A stretch of 46,321 nt of DNA, taken from a virus. Shown here piece after piece: positions 15,271-22,934 of this stretch. The stretch lies in IMG/VR virus record IMGVR_UViG_3300043775_004386, positions 1 through 46,321 of that record; one strand, written 5' to 3'. A program made the position numbers and the translations under genes. Each line of letters opens with the position of its first letter. The stretch's first letter is position 1. Below the pieces are notes generated by a model, which saw nothing but the letters and a program-made list of their open reading frames with translations, searched no databases and was not told the origin of the DNA.

Positions 15271-17060
15271 TTACATTTAAAGAATCTATCGAAATTAAAA
15301 ACACTATAAAATTGGCAGAAAAGTGCTTCCATATGATGGAATCATATAAAATTAGTTCTATTAATTTTGTTGATTGGATTGAATCTTCTTGTGATGACAA
15401 CCAAGATATCAATGAAAATCTTAGACTTTGGCTACAAACAGAAATCAATTTTCTTGAAAATTACGATAGTGAAGTTTTTGAAGAAGAAGATATTACATTT
15501 GGACAATCATTAGCAAAAGATTTTGATGCTGTAAAGAATTCAACTATTGGGAAAAAAATCGGACAGTGGGGTTCTGCTGCTTTGCAAGGGGCAAAACAAT
15601 TAGGTTCTGCTGCTTTACAAGGTGCAAAACAAGGAATGCAACAATATTCTGCACATAGTGATGTTCAAAGTATGGCTAAAAATGTTGGAATTGCTAAACA
15701 GAAATTAACCGATCTCTTTAAAAGAGGAGAAAGACAAGGGTCTATTCTTAGTAACGACAAAATAAAAACAGCTTTAAGTAACATAATCAATATGTTGCAA
15801 AAAATCGACCCATCAACAATTGGAAGAACACCACAACCAGCAAACGCAAATAAAGAATTTGACACAACAGAGACACCAGCACAAAAAGAATTGATAGATA
15901 GGCTTAGTGGATATATATTTGGCAAAGGTTCTGCTGATGATTATATCAAAAGAGGAGAAATTGCAAATGCAGTTAAGCATCTAGGAAGGCAAGGATATTC
16001 TAATGAAGAAATTGAAAAAATGATTTCAGCACACTTAAATGCATCACAACCAGCACAACCAGCACAACCAAATATGGCGAATGTAACTTTCAATGGTCAG
16101 CCTTCAGGCGGGGATGCTAAACAGATCACTCCATTCGACAGGACAACGACAAAAACTGGAAATTTACAAACAAATTCGTTTTCTCCAATTGGGCAAAAAT
16201 TATTCGAGACAAGAATTAAATCTATTTGTTATAAATTAGATGAATTAAAAATTAATCCATATCACTTTGCTACTTGTTTTGTAGATGAATTTTGCGAAGA
16301 CAATAATATCAATGAATCTGGATTTATTGGTGGTGCTTGGTCTGGACTTAAAGGTGCTGTAAAAGGTGGTTGGGATAGATTGATGGGTGGTGGCGAAGGT
16401 TCAATTTGGGATTCTATACAAGGTGGTTATAGATCTGGAAGAGATTCTAAATATGATGACTACGATAGACAAGCAATAGCAGATGCGATTAAACATCTAG
16501 GCAATTTTTCGAAGCAAATAGAAGGTAGCACACTGCAAAATTTCCAACAACAAATCAATGGCCTTATAACAAATTTAAATAAAACATTAACTTATAAGCC
16601 ACAACAAAATGTAGCACCTCAAAAAGCTAGTGCAATGGATATGGACAAATTAAGTGCATCTAGCATTGTTCCTCCAACCGATCAAGAAAAAAGAGCAGCA
16701 GCAGAAGAAGCCGAAAAAATTAGTAATGCGGCCATCGTAGTTAAAAATGCATCTGATAAATCTCTAGAAGAAAAAATTGACGCATCAAATGAATTCTGGA
16801 AAATTAAAACCAAGACCCAATCAAGACTTCAAATACAAGAAAAATGGGCAAAATTACCAAATGAAATTAAAGCTAAAGTTATAGATTTAGATGCTTACAA
16901 AAAAATAATTGCTGATGAAGATAAAAGTAAATCCACTCATCTTCCCTCAATGGAAAAAGGAAAATTATACAAAAAAATACTTAAATTTATAGATGATGAA
17001 CTAGCCTTACTACCTCAACCTACAGCAGATATGAAACCAGCAGCAGCAGCAGCAAAATAA
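15267..17060 (+). CDS. Long low-complexity structural-type protein with internal repeats
   Basis: A 597-residue protein beginning MITFKESIEIKN, a start resembling the capsid-targeting pattern. It contains an exact-type tandem repeat GSAALQGAKQ near residues 102-122, Ala/Gln/Pro tracts (QPAQPAQPN), and two related segments: IANAVKHLG in the first half and IADAIKHLG in the second. A second helical block (FETRIKSICYKLDELKINPY) echoes the N-terminal block, suggesting duplication of a module of about 300 residues. Charged helical stretches dominate and the protein ends in Ala-rich sequence. It overlaps the protease stop. Probably packaged or head-associated; no enzyme motif. Confidence 0.6.
   Translation: MITFKESIEIKNTIKLAEKCFHMMESYKISSINFVDWIESSCDDNQDINENLRLWLQTEINFLENYDSEVFEEEDITFGQSLAKDFDAVKNSTIGKKIGQWGSAALQGAKQLGSAALQGAKQGMQQYSAHSDVQSMAKNVGIAKQKLTDLFKRGERQGSILSNDKIKTALSNIINMLQKIDPSTIGRTPQPANANKEFDTTETPAQKELIDRLSGYIFGKGSADDYIKRGEIANAVKHLGRQGYSNEEIEKMISAHLNASQPAQPAQPNMANVTFNGQPSGGDAKQITPFDRTTTKTGNLQTNSFSPIGQKLFETRIKSICYKLDELKINPYHFATCFVDEFCEDNNINESGFIGGAWSGLKGAVKGGWDRLMGGGEGSIWDSIQGGYRSGRDSKYDDYDRQAIADAIKHLGNFSKQIEGSTLQNFQQQINGLITNLNKTLTYKPQQNVAPQKASAMDMDKLSASSIVPPTDQEKRAAAEEAEKISNAAIVVKNASDKSLEEKIDASNEFWKIKTKTQSRLQIQEKWAKLPNEIKAKVIDLDAYKKIIADEDKSKSTHLPSMEKGKLYKKILKFIDDELALLPQPTADMKPAAAAAK
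15571..15633 (+). repeat. Tandem 33-bp coding repeat
   Basis: Two adjacent copies, starting at 15571 and 15604, encode Gly-Ser-Ala-Ala-Leu-Gln-Gly-Ala-Lys-Gln with only synonymous or near-synonymous changes. The second copy is slightly shortened. It lies within the protein at 15267. Confidence 0.85.
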
Positions 17061-17063
17061 TAA

Positions 17064-17150
17064 TTAAGCAGTAAGATAAGCTTATGTTCGCAAAAGTGAA
17101 GTTCACCCCCTTGTAACGCAGAACAAATAAAGGCTTATCTCACTACTTAA
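17064..17150 (-). other. Long inverted repeat with structured loop in convergent intergenic space
   Basis: An 18-base inverted repeat (17064-17081 and 17133-17150) differs at two positions; in the minus-strand RNA both become G.U pairs, so that RNA folds best. The 51-base loop has a second stem candidate (TGTTCGC near 17084-17091 with GCAGAACA near 17118-17125, one bulge). No T-run follows the stem, so it is not a standard intrinsic terminator. It lies between the convergent genes ending at 17060 and 17147 and could be a small structured RNA or processing site. Confidence 0.55.
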
Positions 17151-17452
17151 ATGTATCCATTCTTTCTGGCATCATCGATCTCTTTCGCAGTGACCTTTCT
17201 ACCAAGAAATTCAGAGCATGATTGAGTAAAATGTCTAACAATATCAGTCTTTAACATTTCCATGTATTGAGGACCCATCTTTTTTGCTTCAAATAAATCA
17301 CCAACATCTATAGACCAATCTAAAAGCTCGTTATTTATGAACACCCCTTGCTTTAGCACTCCTTGGCCATCAGTATACATTTTTGTCTCAAACTTATTTT
17401 TACCTTCTGGGATTGGATTATTTGTTTCCATATTCAAAAAATTTTCTTGCAT
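17147..17452 (-). CDS. Small acidic/hydrophilic protein, unknown
   Basis: A 101-residue soluble protein, Asp/Glu/Lys-rich, with a central segment DVGDLFEAKKMGPQYMEMLK and a terminal helix ending RKNGYI. GGGGAGAAGT lies before the ATG. Its start is 27 bases from that of the divergent SWIM protein gene (17480). No domain is recognised; it may be a small virion or regulatory protein. Confidence 0.6.
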   Translation of the reverse strand: MQENFLNMETNNPIPEGKNKFETKMYTDGQGVLKQGVFINNELLDWSIDVGDLFEAKKMGPQYMEMLKTDIVRHFTQSCSEFLGRKVTAKEIDDARKNGYI

Positions 17453-17479
17453 ACTTCTCCCCTACACCATAAATATAAT

Positions 17480-18016
17480 ATGAACTTTAACGAATTTTTA
17501 AATTTAGACGAATCTACACTACTCGATCTTTATAAGAGTACAGTCGATGCATTTCCTAAGACTACTAAAAGACAAAATTCTATCGATATGATAAAAATTA
17601 TAGAAATGAATTATACACCATATATAGGTATGAAGACTTTGTTTGTCAAGGGAATGGCAAAAAACATAGATAACCAAAAAGAATATGATTCTATTATTTT
17701 ATTTAAAAATATAAATTATGCAAAAGCAAAGAATGAAAGCATAGTAGAACTAATCGCAAGCAATAATAAAAAGTATTATATAGAAAGAATAAACCCTTAT
17801 TTAAATGAAGTAGCAGTAAGATGCAGTTGTCCAGATTTTAACTGGCGATTCAATTACTACAACTCTTTGGATAAGAGCTTGTATGGAAGAAAAAGAAAGA
17901 AATATGAGTCAAGAACTAATGCAATGAAAGCAAATGTTAATGAAGCAGAAGGAATGTGCAAGCACTTGATCAAATTGGTCAAAGCCATAAAAGACTCAAA
18001 ACTCATGGAGGACTAA
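17480..18016 (+). CDS. SWIM-type zinc-finger protein, probable virion-associated
   Basis: A 178-residue protein beginning MNFNEFLNLDES, which fits the capsid-targeting-like pattern. Its C-terminal half carries a SWIM-like zinc motif: CSC at 115-117, followed after a long insert (to Cys160) by CKH at 160-162. SWIM domains bind nucleic acid or protein. I chose the ATG at 17480 because a longer in-frame ORF from 17363 overlaps the divergent gene. The next gene starts at its stop (TAATG). It has no Shine-Dalgarno; the upstream AAATATAAT resembles a promoter-like element close to the start. Confidence 0.72.
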   Translation: MNFNEFLNLDESTLLDLYKSTVDAFPKTTKRQNSIDMIKIIEMNYTPYIGMKTLFVKGMAKNIDNQKEYDSIILFKNINYAKAKNESIVELIASNNKKYYIERINPYLNEVAVRCSCPDFNWRFNYYNSLDKSLYGRKRKKYESRTNAMKANVNEAEGMCKHLIKLVKAIKDSKLMED

Positions 18017-18567
18017 TGAAAAATGATTATCAAACTTTTTACAAAATGTTTTCAAAATTGGAAGGAATTAAAATATTTCAAAGCGAAGAAGATCCTAGTA
18101 CTTGGTTTTTCTTTTCTTGTAATTCTGAATATTCTTTTGCATTTGTTACCGCAATTGTAGAAGAAATAGGAGATGACAATATTTGTAAAATGGTTTCTCT
18201 TGGACACCCAATAAGCACAGAAGATACGGCTTACCAACTTGTTTTTCATGCGGATAAAGAACAATTGTATAAAACATTCATAACTAAAATTCATGCTTAT
18301 TTGGAAAATTCAAAAAACCTTAAATATGATGAATTCGGAACCCCAGATTTATCACTTGTGACAATCAAGCAAATTGCAAAAGAACTTAAAAAAAGAAAGA
18401 ATTTGTCTTTTGCTGTTGTTTGGATGGAAGACACAAATAAAGAAAATATTGCAATAGAAGGTAATGGAAATCCAACTCAAATAGTTGGACTATTAGCTAG
18501 AGGACTACACATGGCAATAGAATGGTCAGATAAATTTTTGAAGATAAGTAAACCAGAAAAAGATTAA
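18016..18567 (+). CDS. Unknown soluble protein coupled to SWIM gene
   Basis: A 183-residue acidic protein with mixed alpha/beta pattern (FFFSCNSEYSFAFVTAIVEE, then KELKKRKNLSFAVVWMED). The start ATG at 18016 overlaps the preceding stop (TAATG) and a GGAG lies 5 bases before it. The ending is Lys-rich. No domain is recognised. Coupling suggests that it functions with the SWIM protein. A longer frame from 17956 is not favoured because it lies inside the upstream gene. Confidence 0.6.
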   Translation: MKNDYQTFYKMFSKLEGIKIFQSEEDPSTWFFFSCNSEYSFAFVTAIVEEIGDDNICKMVSLGHPISTEDTAYQLVFHADKEQLYKTFITKIHAYLENSKNLKYDEFGTPDLSLVTIKQIAKELKKRKNLSFAVVWMEDTNKENIAIEGNGNPTQIVGLLARGLHMAIEWSDKFLKISKPEKD

Positions 18568-18899
18568 GCAATACCAATCTTTACTATCATCCAGTTGACA
18601 ACAGAATTGTTGCTGGATGATATTGTAAATGTCCAATCATGACTTTGTGGAACTGGACTTATTTCTTTTGAAATGTAAGGACAACCCTTATCGTTTGATG
18701 TGAGAAATATGGCGTAATCGGTAAAATCACCAGATGGTGATGGAAATTTGATCGTGGCACTTGTGCCGTTTATTTTTTCTATCCCAGCAGCAACTATTTT
18801 TGGACCAACAAGATTTGTTATACTCAATGAAGCTCTAGATAAATCATTCGATTTATAAGCCGAACCTATTCCTGTTCCTGTTACGCTTGAAGCACCCAT
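18564..18899 (-). CDS. Modular surface-type protein, shared N-terminal tag (1 of 5)
   Basis: A 111-residue protein. It begins MGASSVTGTGIGSAYK, the same N-terminal motif that opens four other genes in a row (18993, 19682, 20357, 21410). The remaining body is small, beta-rich and unlike the others. A strong AGGGGGTATAA precedes the ATG. It is the last gene of the tandem minus-strand array and overlaps the convergent gene by 4 bases. The shared tag suggests attachment to a common virion receptor protein; the body could be a decoration or fiber tip. Function unknown. Confidence 0.72.
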   Translation of the reverse strand: MGASSVTGTGIGSAYKSNDLSRASLSITNLVGPKIVAAGIEKINGTSATIKFPSPSGDFTDYAIFLTSNDKGCPYISKEISPVPQSHDWTFTISSSNNSVVNWMIVKIGIA

Positions 18900-18932
18900 T
18901 TATACCCCCTGATATATGTAAGCTTCACAAAT

Positions 18933-18970
18933 AAAAAAGTGATGTGGTTTTTACACATCACCTTTTTATT
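18933..18970. terminator. Bidirectional hairpin terminator after gene 18993-19574
   Basis: An 8-bp stem (939-946 with 954-961 in the 18900s) with a 7-base loop is flanked by an A-run on one side and a T-rich run on the other. It can terminate transcription in either direction and sits 32 bases downstream of the minus-strand gene that ends at 18993. Confidence 0.75.
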
Positions 18971-18992
18971 TTTAAATTAAATTAAAAAATGC

Positions 18993-19574
18993 TTATGTGT
19001 TTGTGCCAAAAGGATTACTTACAGTTTGACCACCATCTGTAATGACATCGCCTTGTATCCAGTAACTGGTTCCCAAACTAATCGCTACCACATAACTTCC
19101 TATGATACCACCAGTACTATTGTTGGTTCCATATTCGATTTTGTTACTCGTAGCACTGGTAGCAAAAGTTCTAGTTTCAGCTACGCCATTTTTGTGTAGT
19201 GTTAAACTACCAGTCATTAGATCTGAAAACGGATAGCACTGGATGAAAAATTGATCTGGGCGAACCGTGGTCAAAAAGCGGAATGTCTGCCCAATCGTAG
19301 TAGTGCTTAATTCTGGCAATGTTATGAATCCATTTGGTCCATGATCTAACAAAAAAAGTTTTCCATCATCAGATTCAGATATCTGATGAACAGGAAGAGA
19401 TACAACAGAATCAGTGTACGACACTATGGTCGAAATGTCAGATGAAGAGGATGCGTTTCCAATTGCTGAAGTCACATCTGCTGCTAGATTTAGTAGTTTT
19501 ACATTATTTTGAATTCTTGGTAATGAGTTTTCTACTGCTCCATTACCTCTTCCTGTCACACTAGATGATCCCAT
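18993..19574 (-). CDS. Modular surface-type protein, shared N-terminal tag (2 of 5)
   Basis: A 193-residue protein starting MGSSSVTGRGNGAVENSLPR, then a Ser/Ile-rich helix-like stretch and a beta-rich C-terminal domain with many Gly, Thr and aromatic residues. AAAAGGAGATTATT immediately before the ATG is identical to the leaders of two other array members. Its own hairpin terminator follows. The tag is shared, but the body is distinct from the other members. Probable virion surface protein, assigned by composition and context. Confidence 0.75.
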   Translation of the reverse strand: MGSSSVTGRGNGAVENSLPRIQNNVKLLNLAADVTSAIGNASSSSDISTIVSYTDSVVSLPVHQISESDDGKLFLLDHGPNGFITLPELSTTTIGQTFRFLTTVRPDQFFIQCYPFSDLMTGSLTLHKNGVAETRTFATSATSNKIEYGTNNSTGGIIGSYVVAISLGTSYWIQGDVITDGGQTVSNPFGTNT

Positions 19575-19636
19575 AATAATCTCCTTTTTATGTAAAATGA
19601 ATATATTTTTTGAAATGAATTTTTTTGAGAAATGAA

Positions 19637-19674
19637 TAGTTCTGCATCTTGGTTTTTGCCAAGATGCAGAACTA
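19637..19674. other. Perfect 16-bp inverted repeat (hairpin)
   Basis: TAGTTCTGCATCTTGG (637-652 in the 19600s) pairs perfectly with 659-674 across a 6-base loop. It lies between the array genes that end at 19682 and start at 19574. There is no clean T-run, so it may act as a weak terminator, an mRNA-stabilising stem or a protein-binding site. Confidence 0.7.
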
Positions 19675-19681
19675 ATTGAAC

Positions 19682-20245
19682 TTAGGAAACTGCTGCACTG
19701 AAAGGAGTTGCTTCAGTACCGCTATTTGTAAGGAATGCTTTTACGCAGAATTGACCAGAAGCAATATCTATTATCTCAAGACTGTCGCCTTTGATGCCAC
19801 CCTGAGTAGATCCATCCATTGTAATAGTATCAGTAGATGAAGTAGTTGGCCAACCATTTGCTGGTTCGCCATCTCCATCATCGGCAAGAGCCAAGCCAGA
19901 AATAATGTCCGTTGCATTGGCTACTTGAATCTTGTAGCTGTTGCTAGTTACAGTGGTATTAACATAAAATTTATAAATGTCACCAGTTCCAGTAGCTGCT
20001 GGAAGAGTAGCAACAACACCTGCTGCCCTAGTGAAAACCAAAGGAATTCCAGCAAAACTGGAATTAAGAGTTATTGCAGCAGTATCAAGCACCAATGGTG
20101 CTTTTGATAATGCGTTGTTGTCGAGCTTCGCTGCGGTCACAGCGTTTGGCTCGATGTTTGCTGTTTTGACAGAACCATTGAGAACCAATGGCTTGATGTT
20201 AGACGCAGAACCTTGTCCTCTTCCTTCTGTTGATGTAGCTCCCAT
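19682..20245 (-). CDS. Modular surface-type protein, shared N-terminal tag (3 of 5)
   Basis: A 187-residue protein beginning MGATSTEGRGQGSASNIKPL and then VLNGSVKTANIEPNAVTAAK, a linker shared in style with the tag region of the fourth member. The C-terminal body is beta-rich, with Ala/Thr/Gly and few charges. AAAAGGAGATTATT precedes the ATG, and a perfect 16-bp inverted repeat follows the gene. A virion surface role is inferred; no sequence relationship to the other bodies is visible. Confidence 0.75.
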   Translation of the reverse strand: MGATSTEGRGQGSASNIKPLVLNGSVKTANIEPNAVTAAKLDNNALSKAPLVLDTAAITLNSSFAGIPLVFTRAAGVVATLPAATGTGDIYKFYVNTTVTSNSYKIQVANATDIISGLALADDGDGEPANGWPTTSSTDTITMDGSTQGGIKGDSLEIIDIASGQFCVKAFLTNSGTEATPFSAAVS

Positions 20246-20281
20246 AATAATCTCCTTTTATATATAAAAAAAATCAAACAC

Positions 20282-20349
20282 AATAAACTTAGCTTAACAT
20301 AAAGACTAAGTTTATTTGAACGGCTTCAAGAAATTTAAAACCGTTCAAA
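20282..20349. other. Two adjacent hairpins in the array's intergenic space
   Basis: Stem one: AATAAACTTAG (282-292 of the 20200s) with CTAAGTTTATT (306-316). Stem two: TTTGAACGG (315-323) with CCGTTCAAA (341-349). They lie between genes 20357-21319 and 19682-20245. They overlap by two bases, so only one may form fully at a time. Confidence 0.65.
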
Positions 20350-20356
20350 TATTACA

Positions 20357-21319
20357 TTAAACAATCGCAGTTACATCCACACTCTTCCATGCACCGCCAA
20401 CATAGACTTCTATGTTGCTTGTCGCTGTGTTGTAACAAAACATGCCGTTGGTTGCAGTACCAGCAGCAGCATCTCTTGCAGTATTATTTGCATATACTGG
20501 CATGATTGGCATACTTTGAATATAAATGTGACCATTTCTACCAGCACCAGAATTAGTGCCACAAGAAAGAAACATATCGCCAGCACGATCTGTGCCAACG
20601 CTATTACCAGTAGTCAAACTCAAGTCACCACCACGACCATCAACTGTGCCATCACCAGCTTCGATACGGATGTCTCCGCCATCTACATCTGTAGTGGCTA
20701 GTGAATTGCCAGCAGTGATTTCTATGTCACCTGCTTCTGGATCATCATCGCTGCCATCTCCAGTTCCACTATCGCCAGCATGAATATGGACATGACCAGC
20801 CGACCCATCGCCACCAGCATCGCCAGCTTCAATATTAATATCGCCACCCTCGCTGTCAGTAGTACCACTTGATCCATCGCCACCATAGATGTTTACACCG
20901 CCAGCATCGCTGTTTTCGACACTATCGGCATCACCACCTCTAATCGTTACATTTCCAGCGTTTGCATCTGGACCATTGCCGGTATCACCAGCGAATATTT
21001 CAATGTTTCCGCCTTCGCCATTACCATTAGCTTTACCAGCGTAGATGAAAACACTGCCACCATCAGCATCATCTCCGACTCCATCAGCCTCAGAAGGATC
21101 AACCGCTAATGGGTATCCATCACCTGCTTTAATGGTAATGCTGCTTGCATCATCTTTTCCAGCAGTTCCATTTGCTGTTGATATTAAAATATTTGATGAA
21201 ATGTTTTCAAAAACATTACCATCTTGTATGTTTTCTTTTTTCACGACACCGTTTACGATTTTTGGTAAAAATTTTTCTACCGATCCTATTCCTCTTCCTT
21301 CATTAGTTGTAGCTGCCAT
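20357..21319 (-). CDS. Modular surface-type protein with Gly/Asp-rich beta repeats (4 of 5)
   Basis: A 320-residue protein starting MAATTNEGRGIGSVEKFLPK. The middle 200 residues are an irregular repeat, each unit carrying a beta triplet such as GGDIRIEAGDGT, GGNIEIFAGD or AGHVHIHAGD, spaced about 27-30 residues. Strand-turn-strand units rich in Gly, Asp and Asn suggest a beta-helix or Ca-binding roll, typical of phage fibers or adhesins. The tail ends VYVGGAWKSVDVTAIV. AAAAGGAGATTATT is upstream. It is the largest array member and is likely a surface-exposed fiber or host-recognition protein. Confidence 0.78.
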   Translation of the reverse strand: MAATTNEGRGIGSVEKFLPKIVNGVVKKENIQDGNVFENISSNILISTANGTAGKDDASSITIKAGDGYPLAVDPSEADGVGDDADGGSVFIYAGKANGNGEGGNIEIFAGDTGNGPDANAGNVTIRGGDADSVENSDAGGVNIYGGDGSSGTTDSEGGDINIEAGDAGGDGSAGHVHIHAGDSGTGDGSDDDPEAGDIEITAGNSLATTDVDGGDIRIEAGDGTVDGRGGDLSLTTGNSVGTDRAGDMFLSCGTNSGAGRNGHIYIQSMPIMPVYANNTARDAAAGTATNGMFCYNTATSNIEVYVGGAWKSVDVTAIV

Positions 21320-21370
21320 AATAATCTCCTTTTGTTGTGTTAAAAAAATTTTATATAGACATGAGAACTC

Positions 21371-21394
21371 CCAGCGTGAAGAAATCTACGCTGG
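21371..21394. other. Short hairpin between array genes 5 and 4
   Basis: CCAGCGT (371-377 of the 21300s) pairs with ACGCTGG (388-394) across a 10-base loop. It lies between array genes 21410-21808 and 20357-21319. There is no clear T-run. Confidence 0.5.
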
Positions 21395-21409
21395 AAATAA
21401 AAGGTTTGA

Positions 21410-21808
21410 CTAGCTTCTTACATTGATGCCGTTTTTAACGACCATGTACATGAATCTGCGTTCTTCATTGTCGCCAGTATGGAGTATGAAGCCACCAAAT
21501 CCATTCTCGAAACCATCATCTTCGTTGTTTCCATTTGCATCGAGCTTTTGGATGTGTGCTGGATATTGATTGCGTCCATCGTCAGCACCATAGTCAGATT
21601 GAATTACGAAAACAGAATAATGTTCTGGTCCTAGTGGTAATTCTGGAAATTGAATTAATGCTCGCCAGTTACCATTACCTATATCGATAGAAGTATCACA
21701 ATCACCAGACATGATGATATGTGGATCGTTGATGGTAATGTTTTTGATAGCTGGTCCAACCTTGCTGGCGGAACCTTGACCTACTCCAGTTACGCTAGTG
21801 GCACCCAT
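21410..21808 (-). CDS. Modular surface-type protein, shared N-terminal tag (5 of 5)
   Basis: A 132-residue protein starting MGATSVTGVGQGSASKVGPA, then a short linker and a compact beta-rich body. AAGGAGGCTATT lies before the ATG, a different leader from the other members. It is first in the transcriptional order of the tandem array. The body lacks repeats and is unrelated by eye to the others. Virion surface or decoration role inferred. Confidence 0.72.
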   Translation of the reverse strand: MGATSVTGVGQGSASKVGPAIKNITINDPHIIMSGDCDTSIDIGNGNWRALIQFPELPLGPEHYSVFVIQSDYGADDGRNQYPAHIQKLDANGNNEDDGFENGFGGFILHTGDNEERRFMYMVVKNGINVRS

Positions 21809-21917
21809 AATAGCCTCCTTAGAATTAAGGTATAGAAACTAGTATAGATATAATTATCGGTTATTTTTAATATAATCTATTGGATAAAAAATTGCGAAAA
21901 TAATATATACATTTATC

Positions 21918-22484
21918 ATGACTTATGAAAACAGTCCGATTATAAAATCATATCAAAAGCAAATCCTTTATGGAACCATATTGGGAGGATCTTCAATTGT
22001 AAATCCAACTTATGGAAGAAATTGCTATTTGGCCATGAGAGATAATAATTTGAATTGGCTTTCATATAAAATAAATGAACTTAAAGAATTTTTTAAAATA
22101 GATAGTAGTACAATTAAAAAAGACAAAAACACTTATCGGTGCTATTCGGTTGCCTATCCTTGTTTTAATGATTTGTATAGAACATTTTACAAAGAAGGTA
22201 AAAAAGTCGTAACTAGGGAGATATTAGAATCACTCAATGACCTAGCTTGGATGATTTGGTATATCGATTCTGGTAGGAAAAGCAAAAGAAAGGTTTACCT
22301 TAGAACACAAAAATTTGGAGAAGAAGGAACTGTGATAATAGCAGATTATTTTAATTCTCTTGATTGTTTTTGTGAAATTAAAAAACAAAAAGATAGATTT
22401 GAAATTGTATTTGACAACAAAGGCGCACAAGAGTATCTTAAAACATTCGCACACAGAATACCAAATTTTCTCACAAAAGAGTAG
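21918..22484 (+). CDS. LAGLIDADG-type homing endonuclease relict (probably impaired)
   Basis: A 188-residue protein with two LAGLIDADG-like helices: YGTILGGSSI at 18-27 and DLAWMIWYIDSG at 108-119. The second retains the acidic residue; the first has Gly-Gly where the catalytic Asp is expected, so nicking at one strand or no cleavage is likely. Between them are aromatic/charged segments as in the family. It is free-standing, not inside a gene. No Shine-Dalgarno is seen. Close neighbours are unknown small genes. Confidence 0.65.
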   Translation: MTYENSPIIKSYQKQILYGTILGGSSIVNPTYGRNCYLAMRDNNLNWLSYKINELKEFFKIDSSTIKKDKNTYRCYSVAYPCFNDLYRTFYKEGKKVVTREILESLNDLAWMIWYIDSGRKSKRKVYLRTQKFGEEGTVIIADYFNSLDCFCEIKKQKDRFEIVFDNKGAQEYLKTFAHRIPNFLTKE

Positions 22485-22487
22485 TTG

Positions 22488-22919
22488 ATGAGTACAAAAG
22501 TAAGTTTGTATTATGATCCAAAGATACATCTTTACCAAGAATCTTTTAGAGACGATTCTATTCACCTAAATGTTAATGAAAAAGGAATCGATCTTAAAAT
22601 TCAATTTTCACTTGTTGATTTTATAAAAATGATTCAATCAATTGATTTAAATTTATTGAAAAAACAAGCCAACATTACAGACGAACAAATAAAATCTTAT
22701 TGTGAAAAACAAGTTGAAAAAAGAATCGGTTTAAATAATGACATCTGTCAAATGTTTGGATATATGATTTATGGGGATTGCAAAGAATCAAAAGAAAAAC
22801 AAATAACAAATGGTATTCAATATCATGAAAATTTAAGAGAAAAATTGAAAAAAATAATTGAAGAATTAGGTTGTAATAAAAATACTTACTATTTTGGGCT
22901 TGAAGATATTTTGCATTAA
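22488..22919 (+). CDS. Unknown acidic/basic helical protein
   Basis: A 143-residue soluble protein (MSTKVSLYYDPKIHLYQES) with a central heptad-like helix (FIKMIQSIDLNLLKKQANIT) and C-terminal helices. I start at the ATG at 22488, just after the homing-endonuclease-like stop; an overlapping TTG at 22485 is possible. It is tightly spaced with neighbouring plus-strand small genes, suggesting an operon. No domain recognised. Confidence 0.6.
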   Translation: MSTKVSLYYDPKIHLYQESFRDDSIHLNVNEKGIDLKIQFSLVDFIKMIQSIDLNLLKKQANITDEQIKSYCEKQVEKRIGLNNDICQMFGYMIYGDCKESKEKQITNGIQYHENLREKLKKIIEELGCNKNTYYFGLEDILH

Positions 22920-22934
22920 TAGCATAATATTTTA

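Noticed and set aside
20516-21413. Long plus-strand ORFs opposite the beta-repeat protein
   Set aside because: They are shadows of the biased GAT/GGT codons of the minus gene. Their Ser/Pro/Ala composition and lack of start signals fit antisense reading.
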